Shown here: positions 45,085-56,459 of the stretch, one piece after another
Position numbering within the stretch: position 1 is the first letter of the stretch
Layout: every line of letters begins with the position of its first letter
DNA from: Tetrastigma voinierianum
Lineage: Eukaryota; Streptophyta; Magnoliopsida; Vitales; Vitaceae
Reading direction: 5' to 3'
NCBI GenBank assembly: GCA_016808115.1
Contig: JAEQBH010005424.1
Span: 407,398 to 471,397, forward strand
DNA length: 64,000 bases
Translations under genes and position numbers: made by a program
Notes under the pieces: generated by a model
What the model was told of the DNA's origin: nothing
The model's input: the letters and a program-made list of their open reading frames with translations, nothing else
The model's database searches: none

Positions 45085-46100
45085 TTAGGTGTTCTCTCGA
45101 AAGGTGTACTTGTTACTGCGTGTTGTCTCACTCCATCTTGATTTAAATTTCCTTAAAGCAAACTTGAGCTTCAGAGTTGTATAAGAGGACTTGTTCTCCT
45201 GTCTTGAATTCCCTTCTTTGGATCTTTTGGTCATGCCACCTCTTGGTCTTTTCCTTATAGATTCTGACATTGTCATAAGCTTAATTTCTCAATTCTTCCA
45301 ATTCATTCATTTGGAGTAGTCACTTTCATGCGACTTGAAAGTCACAGTCAGTTTCACGATGGCCCACAACAGCCTTAATATTCAATTCAAGAGGAGATGA
45401 CAAGGTTTCCATATATACAATTCATGTGGGGACATTCGATAGAGTTTTGTAAAGCCGAGTTCTATAAGCCGATTGCATCATCTAGTTTTCAGACTAGTCC
45501 TTTAACTTTGCATTTACTATTTCTCGAGTACTCTTTATCTCCCTATTGGAAATTTCAGATTGTCCATTGATTGAGGGTGATAAGTCAATTCCATTATATG
45601 TTTGATTCCATATATGCTCATGAGTTTTAAAAAACTTTATTGCAAAATAACTCTAAATCATTGATGATTGTTCTGGGTGCTCCAAATCTAGTCAAAATAT
45701 TTCTTTGTATAAACCCAACCACTATAATGGCATCATTTCTGGGACAAGCTATTGTTTCCACCCATTTGGATACATAATCCACAGTTAGGAGAATGTACAT
45801 ATTGCTAAATGATGATGGGAAAGGTCCCATGAAGTCTATTCCCCAAACATAAATCTCTTGTATGAGGTCGCCTTGGGCATTTCATTCTTCTTAAGTTGCC
45901 ATTCTCTGACGAGCATCACAATGTTTACCATTCAAAGCAGGTCTTTGAATAGAGTGGTAATAAAATCCTAATTGGAGAATTTTCTATTTGTCTTGTCTCT
46001 AATAAAGTATCCTCCGTATGGTGATGCATGACATTTCTCCATAATACCATCCGGTTCTGTTTTTGGGACACATCTCCTTATGACAACATCAATAGATGCT
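45085..46100 (-). pseudogene. Athila integrase
   Basis: Minus-strand order: a finger region near 46040 (WYYGEMSCIT-like, decayed); core with MGPFPSSFSNMYILLTVDYV and SKWVETIACPRNDAIIVVGF (45830-45700), retaining the first core D (VDYVSKW); then TRFGAPRTIINDLELFCNKVF. The C-terminal piece at 45276-45085 is RKRPRGGMTKRSKEGNSRQE... with KFKSRW. Frames are broken between blocks. It is homologous to the plus-strand scrap at 53303-54370 and to 59700-60620. Confidence 0.8.
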
Positions 46101-46113
46101 CATCAGGAAAAAT

Positions 46114-46548
46114 TTATGCTATTTCTGTCCCCTTTTCTGTTTCAGCAATTCTCTCCAATCTAGACAAGTGATATGCTATCACATTGTCACTACCCTTCTT
46201 ATCCTTGATTTCAAGATCAAACTCTTGTAGCAGTAGCACCCATCTTATCAGTCTTAACTTGACATCCTTCTTTGCCATTAGATATTTAATTGTAGCATGA
46301 TCAGTGTGTATTATAACATGGGACCCCAATATATAAGGCCTGAATTTTTCACAAGCAAATACCATTGCCAGCATCTCCTTCTCTATGGTGGAGTAGTTCT
46401 CTTGTGCCTCATTGAATGTTTTGCTAACATAGTATATGGCCTTGAATATTTTCGAGTTCTGTCGATACGGCTCACATAGCATAATCAACGGCATCACATA
46501 TGACTTTAAAATCATTGCTCGATCTGGTGTCAATATGATGAGGTACAT
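46114..46548 (-). pseudogene. Athila RNase H
   Basis: A long open segment reads IYYVSKTFNEAQENYSTIEK, EMLAMVFACEKFRPYILGSH, VIIHTDHATIKYLMAKKDVK and LIRWVLLLQEFDLEIKDKKG. The E (TIEKE) and D (HTDHA) positions of the RNase H fold are kept. It is the best-preserved domain of this element. Confidence 0.85.
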
Positions 46549-47593
46549 TACTAATCACAGTTTAATTTCCTCAAATACCCAGATCCACATGATTCATCAA
46601 AATCAAATTTTGCATCTTTCGATGATACACCTGATAGTGCAGATTTTGAAAAAATCCTTTATGAATCTTTTGTAAAAACCAGCATGTCCTAGGAAGCTTC
46701 TTATCCCCTTTACTGTTGTAGGTCACAGAAGATTTTTTATAACAGTAATCTTTGCTTGGTCTACTTCAATCAACGTGAAGATCTTGTGTCCCAATGATAC
46801 CGATTACCATGAAATGACATTTTCCCGATTTAAAGCTAGATTTTGTCTTTACACCTCACAAATCTTTGTTTCTAGAATTTCTCAAGCGGTTTCAAAAGCT
46901 GGATCCATACTCTTTGAAAGTCATCATAAATATTTCAACAACCTCTTCCATAAGTTCTGAAAATATAGACATCATACATCTTTGAAAGGTGGCGGGAACA
47001 TTACATAATCCGAAGGCATCTGTGGCAAGGTCTTATGGACATGTAAATGTAGTTTTCTCCTGATCTTTTAGGGCTATTGCAATCTGGTTATAACCAGAAT
47101 ATCCATCAAGAAAACGTTAATAGTGCCTACTAGCAGTCCAACATTTGGTCAATGAAAGGTAGAGGATAATGGTCCTTCTGGTAATAGTGTTAAGTTTCCT
47201 ATAGTCTATACACACTCTCCATCCTGTCACAGTTCTTGTGGGAATCAATCCATTCTTCTCGTTTCTAATCACAGTGAATCCTCCCTTCTTTGGAACCACA
47301 TGTACTGGGCTCACCAGGGTATGTAGTTTCATATATGAAACACTGCATTTAGCCATTCGGTACTTCTTTTTGGTGTACTTCTTTCATTCTTGGATTGACC
47401 TTCTGCGATGTTCTATAGAATTTTTAGCATTCTCCTCCAACAGGATCTTGTGCATGTAGATAGAAGGACTGATTCCCTTCAGATTTTGTATAGACCAGGC
47501 TATTGCTTCCTTATATTTTCTGAGAGTCTTCAGTAATTTTTGCTCTTCAAGCTTAGTCAAAATCTGGCCCCGAGAATGATAGCAGACATTCAT
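46549..47593 (-). pseudogene. Athila reverse transcriptase
   Basis: The reading gives LEEQKLLKTLRKYKEAIAWS and GISPSIYMHKILLEE (47593-47390), SPVHVVPKKGGFTVIRNEKN and RTVTGWRVCIDYRKLNTITR (47310-47170), and a CNVPATFQRCMM-like trace near 47000. At the catalytic site (about 46925) the expected F-M-D-D codons are shifted by one missing base (TTT ATG AT GAC TTT), so the active-site frame is destroyed. Inactive. Confidence 0.8.
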
Positions 47594-47996
47594 TTTAAGT
47601 TATGAAAGCCATACTTTAAATGTTCGAGCAATCTTTGAGTATTAAATCCTCACGAACTTTTGTTTTTATTCTTCAACTTTGCTCACCTGCTTTGTTGGAT
47701 TTTCTGCTTTCTCAACCACTTGAATATTGCATCTCTTAATTTAAGAGTGGAGTTCGAATTTCAACTTCAAAGATGCTCGAGATCTTGGGGAAATTCATCT
47801 TATCCTCATTCATTGAATTAAGAAAATTACAATCGGTGGTGGGTTAGAAGCGATGAAATTTTTGTTTCTACAATTTCACAATCAGCACCCTCTGCCGGAG
47901 TTCGTTTTAAATTATTGATTGATTGAAGTTGCCTTTGCCTCATCTCCAGCCCTACTTAGTTCCCCTTTGCATCAATCTATCAACTGCTCACATTTG

Positions 47997-48305
47997 CTAG
48001 AATGGTCTTCCTAACAGCAATGAGACTTGTTTGTCTTCCTCTATATTAATGACTACAAAGTCCATTGGAAAAACAAAGTTTCCCACTTTGATCCGCACAT
48101 CTTCAAGAATGCCCTTAGGATGGGCTAATGTCTCGTCTGCCATCTCCAGGGTCATGGATGTGGGAGTGAGCTCCCCTAAACTTAGTCTTTGCTTGTGAGC
48201 CAGGGACATCGAGTTGATCTTTGTCAGAGGCTCACACAATGCTTTTCCCCCGCCCTCCAACATCCCAGATTTTACGGGGTATAGTGAAGCTGCTGGATCT
48301 TGCAT
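47997..48305 (-). pseudogene. Athila protease with mutated active site
   Basis: KALCEPLTKINSMSLAHKQR followed by LSLGELTPTSMTLEMADETL, HPKGILEDVRIKVGNFVFPM and QVSLLLGRPF matches the Athila aspartic protease. The family active site is C-D-x-G-A-S-I-N; here it reads CEPLTKIN, so the D-x-G triad is lost although the frame is open for over 100 codons. Confidence 0.8.
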
Positions 48306-49419
48306 TTTCTACGGTAAGGACTTACGAATTATTGCCGCTGGGGTTATATTAGGCTCACTATCCTTCACAGTAATCTTCTCTTCACTTACTTTCGATATAT
48401 CTTTCATGAATTTTGCATGGCCGGCATTTGAGTTAATGCTGTGAAAGGAATGATCTCTATCTTCTTAAGAAACATGTTTAGAATCCTATAGAACTCTGCT
48501 TCTAGTTTTGCTTTCCTGATCTTTGAGAGATAGGCGGAGGATTATGGCTAACCTTTCCTTTTCCCTTGCTTGTTTTGCGTTATGTTATTTCTCTCTCGGT
48601 AGTTTTTATTGTCTTGCAGTTCTTCTCCCATTCTACTTGTTTCTCTTCCTCGGTGTCCTGCTTTTCAACTCTCCTTTCATCTGGCTCTACATACTTCACA
48701 AGAATTACGCCCATACGGTCTTTGGATTCTTCCTTGTGTCACTTGAAATAGATCCTTAGGCTCTTCAACATATCTAAAGTAAGTTACCTTATCGTGTTTC
48801 GGATTCTTCAAAGGCATTGATGTTTGTCACAAAAACATAGTTGTGTTTGTGGAAATTTTCAAGTTGATATTTCTCATCTGGAATTAAAAAATTCTTTTGT
48901 TTTTGACATGAAATGTAGCATCTTCTCTTTAAAAATAGGCGAGTCCTTTTAAATACTGGTATTCTCCTCTGTGTCCCTCTGCTTGCTCTTATTCTTGGAA
49001 CTTGGGGTGAGCATCTTTGATGGTAATTTTGTTCGGAGTCTAGAGAAGACCTGTGTGCTCCTCCACCATATGAAAAGTTTTCATGGTTCCTTAGTGCTAG
49101 TGTATAGTGTGTTGGCAAGTTGGGGTTAGGCTTGAAGTGATAACTTCTTTGCTCATTCATGTACTTGGTCTCCTTAACTTGGTAGGGCTCTTCTTCAACT
49201 GGTCACTCAGCACTGCTTCTAATTCTTTCTTTCTCTACTGCTCCAATTTCATGAGTAGTATGCATTCTTTTTTCATTATTTCCCAGTTTGTTCATCACTG
49301 CATCTAGTTTTGCTTCTATGGCAATCATACGGTTAAGCTCAATCAAGCCATTTGCCCTTAGTCTGCTGCTGCTCCCTGAAGCTTCAGATGGAGCCTTGTA
49401 GTTGCATTTAGCAAGGTCT

Positions 49420-50060
49420 TCAATTAGCTACCTTGCCTTCTCTGCATTTCTTCTTTTAAAAACCCCACAGTAGGATGCATCAATTATATCCTTGGAGGCA
49501 TAATTCATAGCATGATAGAAAATATCCATCTGAGTGGTCAGACCTATTCCATGCATAGGGCATCTTTTTAACATTCTCTTGAATCTCTCATGCATTGTAG
49601 AGACTCTCATCATCTTCCCCCTACTTAAAGACAATTATTTCTCCTTTTCTCTCAACAATTAAGAAAGTGGGGAAAAATATCTGCTCATATAGGCCTCCAC
49701 CAGCTCTTCCCAAGTGTTCACTGATCCAATTGGCAATGAATCAAACCATATTGCTGCCACATCTCTCAGTGAAAAGGGGAAGAGATGCAGCTTGATTACT
49801 TCTGGTCTCACCCCATTCAGCTTGATTGTGTTGGCCATCCTCATGAATCTCCCCAAATGTTCATTGGGATCTTCAGAGGGATGACCTATGAGCCCAGTTG
49901 TTGCACCATAGTAATTAATGCGCTTATTTCCAAGGTGTTGGCTTGATGGGAGGTTGTCTCACAGCTAAGTACTCCTCTTGAATAATAGGGATCCAAAAGT
50001 CCTCATAAGTATTAGGCCTCGGGTTCTACGCTTCTTCTTCTTTTAGGACCTTTGCAATCT
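49420..50060 (-). pseudogene. Athila gag
   Basis: Minus-strand segments include EEYLAVRQPP, EDPNEHLGRFMRMANTIKLN, PEVIKLHLFPFSLRDVAAIW, FDSLPIGSVNTWEELVEAYM and SRYFSPLS, then ERFKRMLKRCPMHGIGLTTQ and IFYHAMNYASKDIIDAS. This is the Retrotrans_gag core of Athila-type elements. Stops split it at about 49660 and 49860. Confidence 0.8.
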
Positions 50061-50392
50061 TTCTTTGCGATTTTCCATAGTTCTATATTCGGCACTTATA
50101 GCTCCTCAGTTCTTGATGTTCTCTGATTTCGACATCTAGAGGGCGCCGGATCTTACCTTTGGTTTTTCTATGCATCTAAAATCTACTTGAAAATAGAAAC
50201 ACACTGAGATCAAATGGAGGCAGTGATATCAAAAATTATATATCTATTTAGGCTCCTAAAAATATCAGTAGCTTATTCAGCCACTCTTTGTTCTTTGTTT
50301 TTGGAATTTTAAAAATTTTTGTAAAACAAAGAAAAATGTCAAAATTAGCATTTCTCTCTTTTGTCAGAATATTGATTTTTAAATTCCTTCAA

Positions 50393-50410
50393 TCCCCGAC
50401 AACGACGCCA
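50393..50410 (-). other. Athila PBS (tRNA-Asp type)
   Basis: The minus strand reads TGGCGTCGTTGTCGGGGA, the characteristic Athila/Tat primer site (TGGCGCCGTTGCCGGGGA) with two transitions. It lies six bases inside the 5' LTR. Confidence 0.9.
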
Positions 50411-50416
50411 AAAACT

Positions 50417-53302
50417 TGTTGACCAATTTTCTCGACACGACTACCAAAGACTAACTAAAGTCCCGAAACCTTGGCCTTGAAAATCTTGTTAAGACAATTA
50501 TATATACAATTCTGACATACTATTACTACGGAAATTTATTATCTAATCGTGACCAGAGCCAAAAACTTGTTCAGACTAAGACTAGCTTCTATGCATATAA
50601 AAAATTGGATTTGTTCTTTTTGTAAAATGAATTCATTAAAGTGGGTTGTGCCTTAATCCTGCCAAGTGCACAGTCAAATCATAGTAATAAGTAGGACTTT
50701 ATAGAGATGCGGATGCGTTTCACAGAGATTGACAAGAATCTAAAATTCAATTACCCCAACTACTAAAGTTCCACAATATTTGAACTTTAATTTCATAGGA
50801 ATTTTAGGAGCTGAACTAAGAATTTTACTATCTTTAAGTTACATACTATAATAAAGGAAAATTTTAAATCTCAAAAACTGTGTAAAAATTTGAATCAGTT
50901 ATTGTTGGAAGTAGACACTAAGTTCAGCACATTTGTGAAATTATCAATTCCTGCATCATAATCTAATTTGATTCTATCATGAATTGAGATCTAAACTTGT
51001 CAAGAGGCAAGGTAGTATAGTTTGGATTTCTCCTTTAACCATACCTTTCACTTATTAGAGATTCATGTTCATTTTTTATTCCTGTTTCTAATCAATTACT
51101 TGTAAGCATAATTTCTTTATAAGATCTAGGTTTTTTTCTTTTCCAATACTTCATACCCATTTCTTAAGACTGTAGATTTCTTGCTTACCAAGACAGGGCC
51201 ATTGCAAGATTTCTATAAGATGAATGGTGTCTTATCCTTTAGATCTGAAAGAGTTGTCGCTTTCCTTGATTAGATCTAAGCAAACACAGGATTAAGATCA
51301 TTCCTCCAAGCCCCGAGGAGAATCTCTAGTGATTAAATTGATAGATCTCCAAACTAAACCTCAAACCATGAGTAAATTGGGGATTTATCTAAGTAATCTT
51401 TCAGAGTTCATTAGTTCTTCAATATTAGTCTGGCTGCACCCCTAATGGCGCTCCATGGCTATGGGATCCATCTTTGTGTCTTTCGAGAGGGCCTCACGGA
51501 AATCGAGGCAGGATATGGTCTTTATGGGTATTCGTTACTAATATTGGGAACAAGTCACTTCATGAACAACACCATTCAAATAAATTCAAGATTCTCAACC
51601 CAGAAAATTTCTTTCTAATTGTATAGAAAAGACCATAACTAACATTAAATCTTTCGGTAGTGTGTTTTTAGCGTTAAGTTAGCAATGAAATGCGATCGAG
51701 AGAAAATTCCATTGTAATTACAATCAACTGAAAGGAATAAATTCCAGAATTTGTTTAGATTTCATTAAATTCAAACAGTAATCGAAAATGAAATTCAACA
51801 ATTTAATTAAACTTCGAAACTTTTAAAAAATCATTGTTTCAGGTCCAAAAAACAAATCAAAATTCCACGCTAAATCTAATCTACATAAAAAAAAAAGAAA
51901 AAAATAATAATAAAATACAAAAGAGCCTTACCAGTACCCAGTTTATCTCGTTTAGTCATAATGCGTGTTCAATTTCTTTCCTCAGTGTTTTTATTTATAG
52001 AGCCACTAGAAGTTGGAGCCCCTAGATTCGAGGCTATTGTGGATCCCAAAAATTTTGGCCCTGACACTCTTTGTGTGACATAAAGGTTTGTCGTGACAAT
52101 GTTGTCAATCTCTTTCTTGCAAAGTCTGTTGTGCTAGCAGTTCTATGTCGCAACAATCTTACATGTGGTTTCTTTAATAGTTATGTCGCGAAATTGAAAA
52201 TTTTGTCGCGACATAGTTTATGTGCAGCTTCTTCAAATTGGGCGACCTAGAATTTTATGTCGTGCCAGTATCACATTTTAGTTCTTATTCTGGCTTCATC
52301 TTGTTTATCCTGACATAAAACTTCTTGTTGTCAATGTTTCTTTATGCATAGCCCGAGTTTGTTATGTCACGACGAACTTCTCTTCCATGTGTTGGAATCT
52401 TTGTCCGCGACATAGAAAAAGTGCAATGCATTGTGAGGACTTTCTTGTGTTCAACTTATCTCTGTGTCGCGACTTAAAAATCCCTATTGCGACATCGAAA
52501 TATCTCTTCAGCTTATCTATTTTGTCGCTACAGAATTCTTTTCCAGTGCAATTTTTATTGTCGTGACATAAGAGAATTTTGTCGCGATAGAGATTCTGCC
52601 TTATGTTCTTCATTATGTCGCAACATAAACTTATTTTCGCAGCACTCGTCTTGTATTGATTTTTAATTTCTTGTCGTGACGGAAAATTCCTTATCACGCG
52701 ATAAATTTTTGCCCACTTCCTATTTCATTTGTCCGCAGCCAAAACTTCGCTGTTGCGACATATTCTTGTGCCTTTTCTTGTGGTCGAATTTCATCTTCAT
52801 TGTGAATTTTCTTTGTTGTGTGGCTTCTTTGTGTTGACAACATCTGGCACATTACATGACAATTTCTTTGTCTCCCGATTGATTTGTGTTGTATTCTTCC
52901 CATTTTCTGTCGTGACAACGCTATCTTTTGTCGCGACAAAATTCATTTGTCAATATTCATCCCTTTGTGTTGCGACAGAGGAAAGATTATCGCGACATAT
53001 TTCCCTTGCCATTTGCTTTGATTTCTGCCTGGACTTAGTTGCGACATATAGATGCTGGTTGTGACATAGTTCTTTTGATTTGCTTGGAAGTTTGTTGCGA
53101 CACACACAACTTTGTCGCGACAGAGATTGCTGCATTTGCCCATTTTTCTCTTATTTTCTGCTGGATTTCTCTCATTTTTAAATTAAAACCTGTAAAACAC
53201 AAAGTTGGTGAATATTCCATAATTTTGCATTAAAACAGATCTGAAACTACTAAAAATAAGCTAGAAAAATGGATTAAAAATAGATGAGTTTAAGACTCAT
53301 CA
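50417..53302 (-). repeat. 5' LTR of the Athila-like element
   Basis: Plus-strand limits are TGTTGACCAATTTTC and GAGTTTAAGACTCATCA (2.89 kb), homologous to 37549-40332. In element orientation it begins TGATGAGTCTTAAAC. It has a U3 packed with TGTCGCGACA-type palindromes (53120-52080), then a TATA box (51992-52002, CTCTATAAATA on the minus strand), then R-U5. Open frames in the palindrome array are by-products of the repeat. Confidence 0.85.
52080..53120. repeat. Array of about two dozen degenerate TGTCGCGACA palindromes
   Basis: Copies recur every 20-70 bases, some exact (TTGTCGCGACATAG near 52203, TTGTCGCGACAAA near 52928, TTGTCGCGACAGAG near 53112). Many differ by one base, usually C-to-T or G-to-A (GTCGTGAC, GTTGCGAC, GTCGCAAC). 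The unit is a 10-base perfect palindrome with two CpGs. Spacing is irregular, so it is neither a simple tandem repeat nor CRISPR-like. Confidence 0.85.
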
Positions 53303-54370
53303 TCCCCATGTGGTATTATGGAGAAATGTCATGCATCACCATATGAATGACACTTTGTAGGAGACAAGACAGCCCAGAAAATTCTCCAATCAGGATTTGA
53401 TTGGCCTACTCTATTCAAAGACTGTTTTGAATGGGAGTAAAACATTGTGATGCTTGTCGAAATGGGCAACAAGCGAGGAAAGAAATGAAATGCCTATAGT
53501 GATTCTGTGATCTTGATTTTTTATGTTTGGGAAATAGACTTCATGGGACCTTTCCTATCATCATTTGGCAATATGTACATTCTTCTAGCTATGGATTATG
53601 TATCCAAATGGGTGGAAGCAACAACTTGTCCCAAAAATGATGCCATTACAGTGGTTGGGTTTATTCAAGGAAATATTTTGACCAGTTTAGAGCACGAACA
53701 TTCATTAGTGAGGAAGCCATGTTTGCAAAATGAGGTTTTGCAAAACTCATGGCTTGAATATGGAATCAAACATATAATGGGATTGGCTTATCACCTAAAT
53801 CAAATGGACAAGCTGAAATTTCTAATAGGGAGATAAAAAGTGCGGAGAAAATAATGAAATGTAGAAAAGAACAGATTTATAAAAGCTTAGATGATGCCTT
53901 GTGGGCTTATGAAATTTGTTACAAAACTCCCATTGGAATGTCCCATACATAATTGTATGGAAAACCTTGTCATCTCCGCTGGAATTGAATCTGAAAAATT
54001 TTAATAACAGGTATCAAAACAGAGATGTGACTTTTCGCTGCCAGGAAAGAGACTACTCGAAATAGGCCGTTGGAAGAATTGAGAAATTAAGCTTATGTGA
54101 TAAGCTATCTATAAGGAAAAAGATCAGAGGTGGCATGACCAGATCTAAGGAGAATTCAAGCGGAGAACAAGTCCTCTTATGTAACTCCAGGCTCATTATT
54201 TCTAGGAAATTGAAGTCAAGATGGGTGGTCATACATGATGTGCTAAGTACACACTGGAGCGTAACTTTGAAGAGTGAGATCTGGAGTGAATTTAAAATCA
54301 AGCGGTCAGAGACTAAAACATTATCTTGGAGGAAGCATAAAGGAAGTAGATCTAGATTTTGAAAAGGGAA
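53303..54370 (+). pseudogene. Athila integrase fragment, plus strand
   Basis: Plus-strand reading gives a finger trace (GEMSCITI, CDACQ-like near 53445), the core IDFMGPFLSSFGNMYILLAM, DYVSKWVEATTCPKNDAITV and VGFIQGNI (53528-53690), KHIMGLAYHLNQMDKLKF, and the C-terminal GEQVLLCNSRLIISRKLKSR. It is a close relative of 45085-46100 in the opposite orientation. It begins abruptly at the LTR edge 53303 with no RT or RNase H before it. Confidence 0.8.
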
Positions 54371-55229
54371 AAGGGAATTGCTGAAATGAGAAGACGTGCA
54401 AGCAGAGTGTCTAATAAGGACATTAAAAGTGGTAGCTTCTTGAGAGAGACTTGGCGGCGAATCTTTATTTTGACAGTTTGTTGATGTTGATTACTGAGTT
54501 GGCCACAGTACAAACCACTGATAGAGGTTGTTAGATGATTATCGACTGCGAATTTTGAGGAAGCAGAAAAATATTTGGAGATTAGAAAGGTTGACCAGAG
54601 AAAGCACACTACCTGAAGCGTTGTGCGGGAAAATAGTACAAATCAGGAATGTTTGACTTCCCCTAAATTTGTTTTAGATAATGGCTCCTGATTAATTTGG
54701 AGGAATAAGTACCCAGACTTAAATCATTGAACTCTGTAACTTACCAGTGCTATGCTAAGTCTTTGTTGAATGAACGATTGCTGTGGATTGTTCGTTCATA
54801 ACAGATGGAAGTGTTTGATAAAGCTGTTGATAAAATATGTGTTTCTGGTAGCGAAACCAATGGAAGAAGATTTGTGCATGATATTGTTTGGGTTGAATGA
54901 AGACCCAAAAGCAATCCGCACCTGGTACGAGGCAAGCTATATCTTTGTCGCTGGCGAATGCAAAATGGCAATCAGAGATTACTTTTACTCATAAATGGAC
55001 TCGACATGATCATTATGTTATATTGGTCCTCGGATGGGTCATGTGATTGTATTGTTGTACAGGTTAGATTTTGGATAGAGTTCCTCGTACAAAGGAGACT
55101 CTATCCGATTTTTTCAAATTATGGATCTCGGTAAATGGGACACAACAGTGTGTCGGGTTGCAGCGACCCTGAAGTTTTCCTCGGGTTGGCCAGTTTGAGT
55201 TAACTAAACCCACAGGTTTAGGGGCGTCA
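54371..55229. other. Unassigned interval, possible LTR tail
   Basis: No protein family is recognised. The last bases (AGGTTTAGGGGCGTCA) resemble a Ty3 LTR end and are directly followed by copia gag sequence, so this may hold the right end of the large insertion that begins at 34785. Evidence for an LTR here is weak. Confidence 0.35.
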
Positions 55230-56459
55230 TAGAGGCTGAATTCGTAAAGGGTATTTAATAGGTTCTTTGAACATTTCCATCGGGGATTAGATTACTTGGA
55301 TCTTCCTTGCCAAACTCAAGGATAGTTGAAAAATCCTTGTGATAGTGCTTGAAAGATTTGAGGCATCCATTACAACCTTAGAAAACACTTAGGATTTGTC
55401 TGAGATAACACTTATAGAGCTTTTAAATGCCTTGCAAGCACAAGAACAAAGAAGAATGATGAGGCAAGATGCTCAAATTGAAGGAGCCCTGCTAGCCAAA
55501 CACCAATACTTTGAGAAAGGAAAGAATAAGAAAAAGAAGAACCAGTTCACTAGTGGAGAAGACTCTACTGACCGATACCCTGTATGAAAGAAAAGTAACT
55601 GGCTCCCGAGGCTGCCCTCCTTGTAAGCATTAATGGCAAGAAAAGGTCCAGCCACCCTTTAAATGTTGGAAAGGCACGAAGCTAGATGCGATAAATGCTG
55701 TCCCGACTTGGACATGAAATTTGTCATTTGCAAGAATAAAGTCAACAACAAAGTAGTCTCCATGATGGAGGAAGAGAGCCGACTATTTGTGGCTACATGT
55801 TTCTCTAGCAGTGAATCAGAAGTGAGAGTTGGCTCATTGATAGTGGTTGTACTAACCATGACACATCGACAAAGGCTCTATTCAAAGAACTAAACCAACA
55901 CGTCGAAGGTTAAATTGGAAATGACCCGATACATGGCGAGTGGAAGGAAAGGGACGGTTGCAATTTCAAATTATTCAGGTAGAAATGTTTATGATGTATT
56001 ATATGTTCCTGGGGTGATCAAAACTTGTTAAGTGTTATTAACTAATTTAAAGGGTTATAAAAATTGTGTTTGAGGACAAAAGTTGCTTGATCAAAGATAT
56101 TGGTTGGCAGATATTTTGAGTAAAATAGCGGGAAAAACTTTGCTCTAAATCTGTGGAGGAGGAGCAAATAACTTAGCACCAATAAGAAATATCCACGAAG
56201 TATGGTATAAGGCTTGGGCACCTATATAAGCCGAGGGCTAATAGAGATGAAATCCAAGATGATGGAAAATGACCTTCCAAACCTAGATGATTGCATTCCA
56301 AATTGCAACATGTCGGGTTCGGTGGCAAGCGAAAAACCCGCTACAGGCGACATGGGAGAGCATAAAAGAGCTACAATTGATTCCTATCTTGATATTGCAA
56401 ACCCTCGAGAACACCTTCACTAAAGGTAGTTTTTATTATGTTGTATTCATTGATGATTG
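55230..56459 (+). pseudogene. Copia gag C-terminus, protease and integrase start
   Basis: The region resumes copia gag: RLLGSSLPNSRIVEK (about 55290), LERFEASITTLENT, SEITLIELLNALQAQEQRRM (55396-), a damaged zinc knuckle (HEARCDKCCPDLDMKFVICK), then a protease trace ending TMTHRQRLYSKN (family SGCTNHMT). Next comes GTVAISNYSG, VYDVLYVPGV, a GAG-pre-integrase part (LIEMKSKMMENDLPN) and the integrase core start KGSFYYVVFIDDC, broken off at 56459 by a TGTAACACCC sequence. Many frameshifts. It probably belongs with 34400-34784. Confidence 0.8.

Larger units (their letters stand above)
37549..53302 (-). mobile_element. Full-length, decayed Athila-like Ty3/gypsy element
   Basis: A 15.75-kb element with two LTRs of about 2.8 kb, a tRNA-Asp-type PBS, gag, protease, RT, RNase H, integrase and an extra ORF, all on the minus strand. 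Flanking pentamers (TATAT / TCCCC) do not match. The left flank is a Tekay-like LTR while the right flank is an Athila integrase, so the site was rearranged or one boundary is not an insertion edge. The LTRs differ by many indels. Confidence 0.8.

Noticed and set aside
52080..53120. Possible CRISPR-like array because of regularly recurring short palindromes
   Set aside because: Repeats are only about 10 bases, degenerate and irregularly spaced, lie inside a plant retrotransposon LTR, and there are no cas genes.
52362..53220. Several overlapping open frames on both strands in the Athila LTR with recurring CRDK/ATKF/CHD-like residues
   Set aside because: They arise from the repeated TGTCGCGACA motif read in different frames. 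There is no family match, and they overlap the LTR promoter region.
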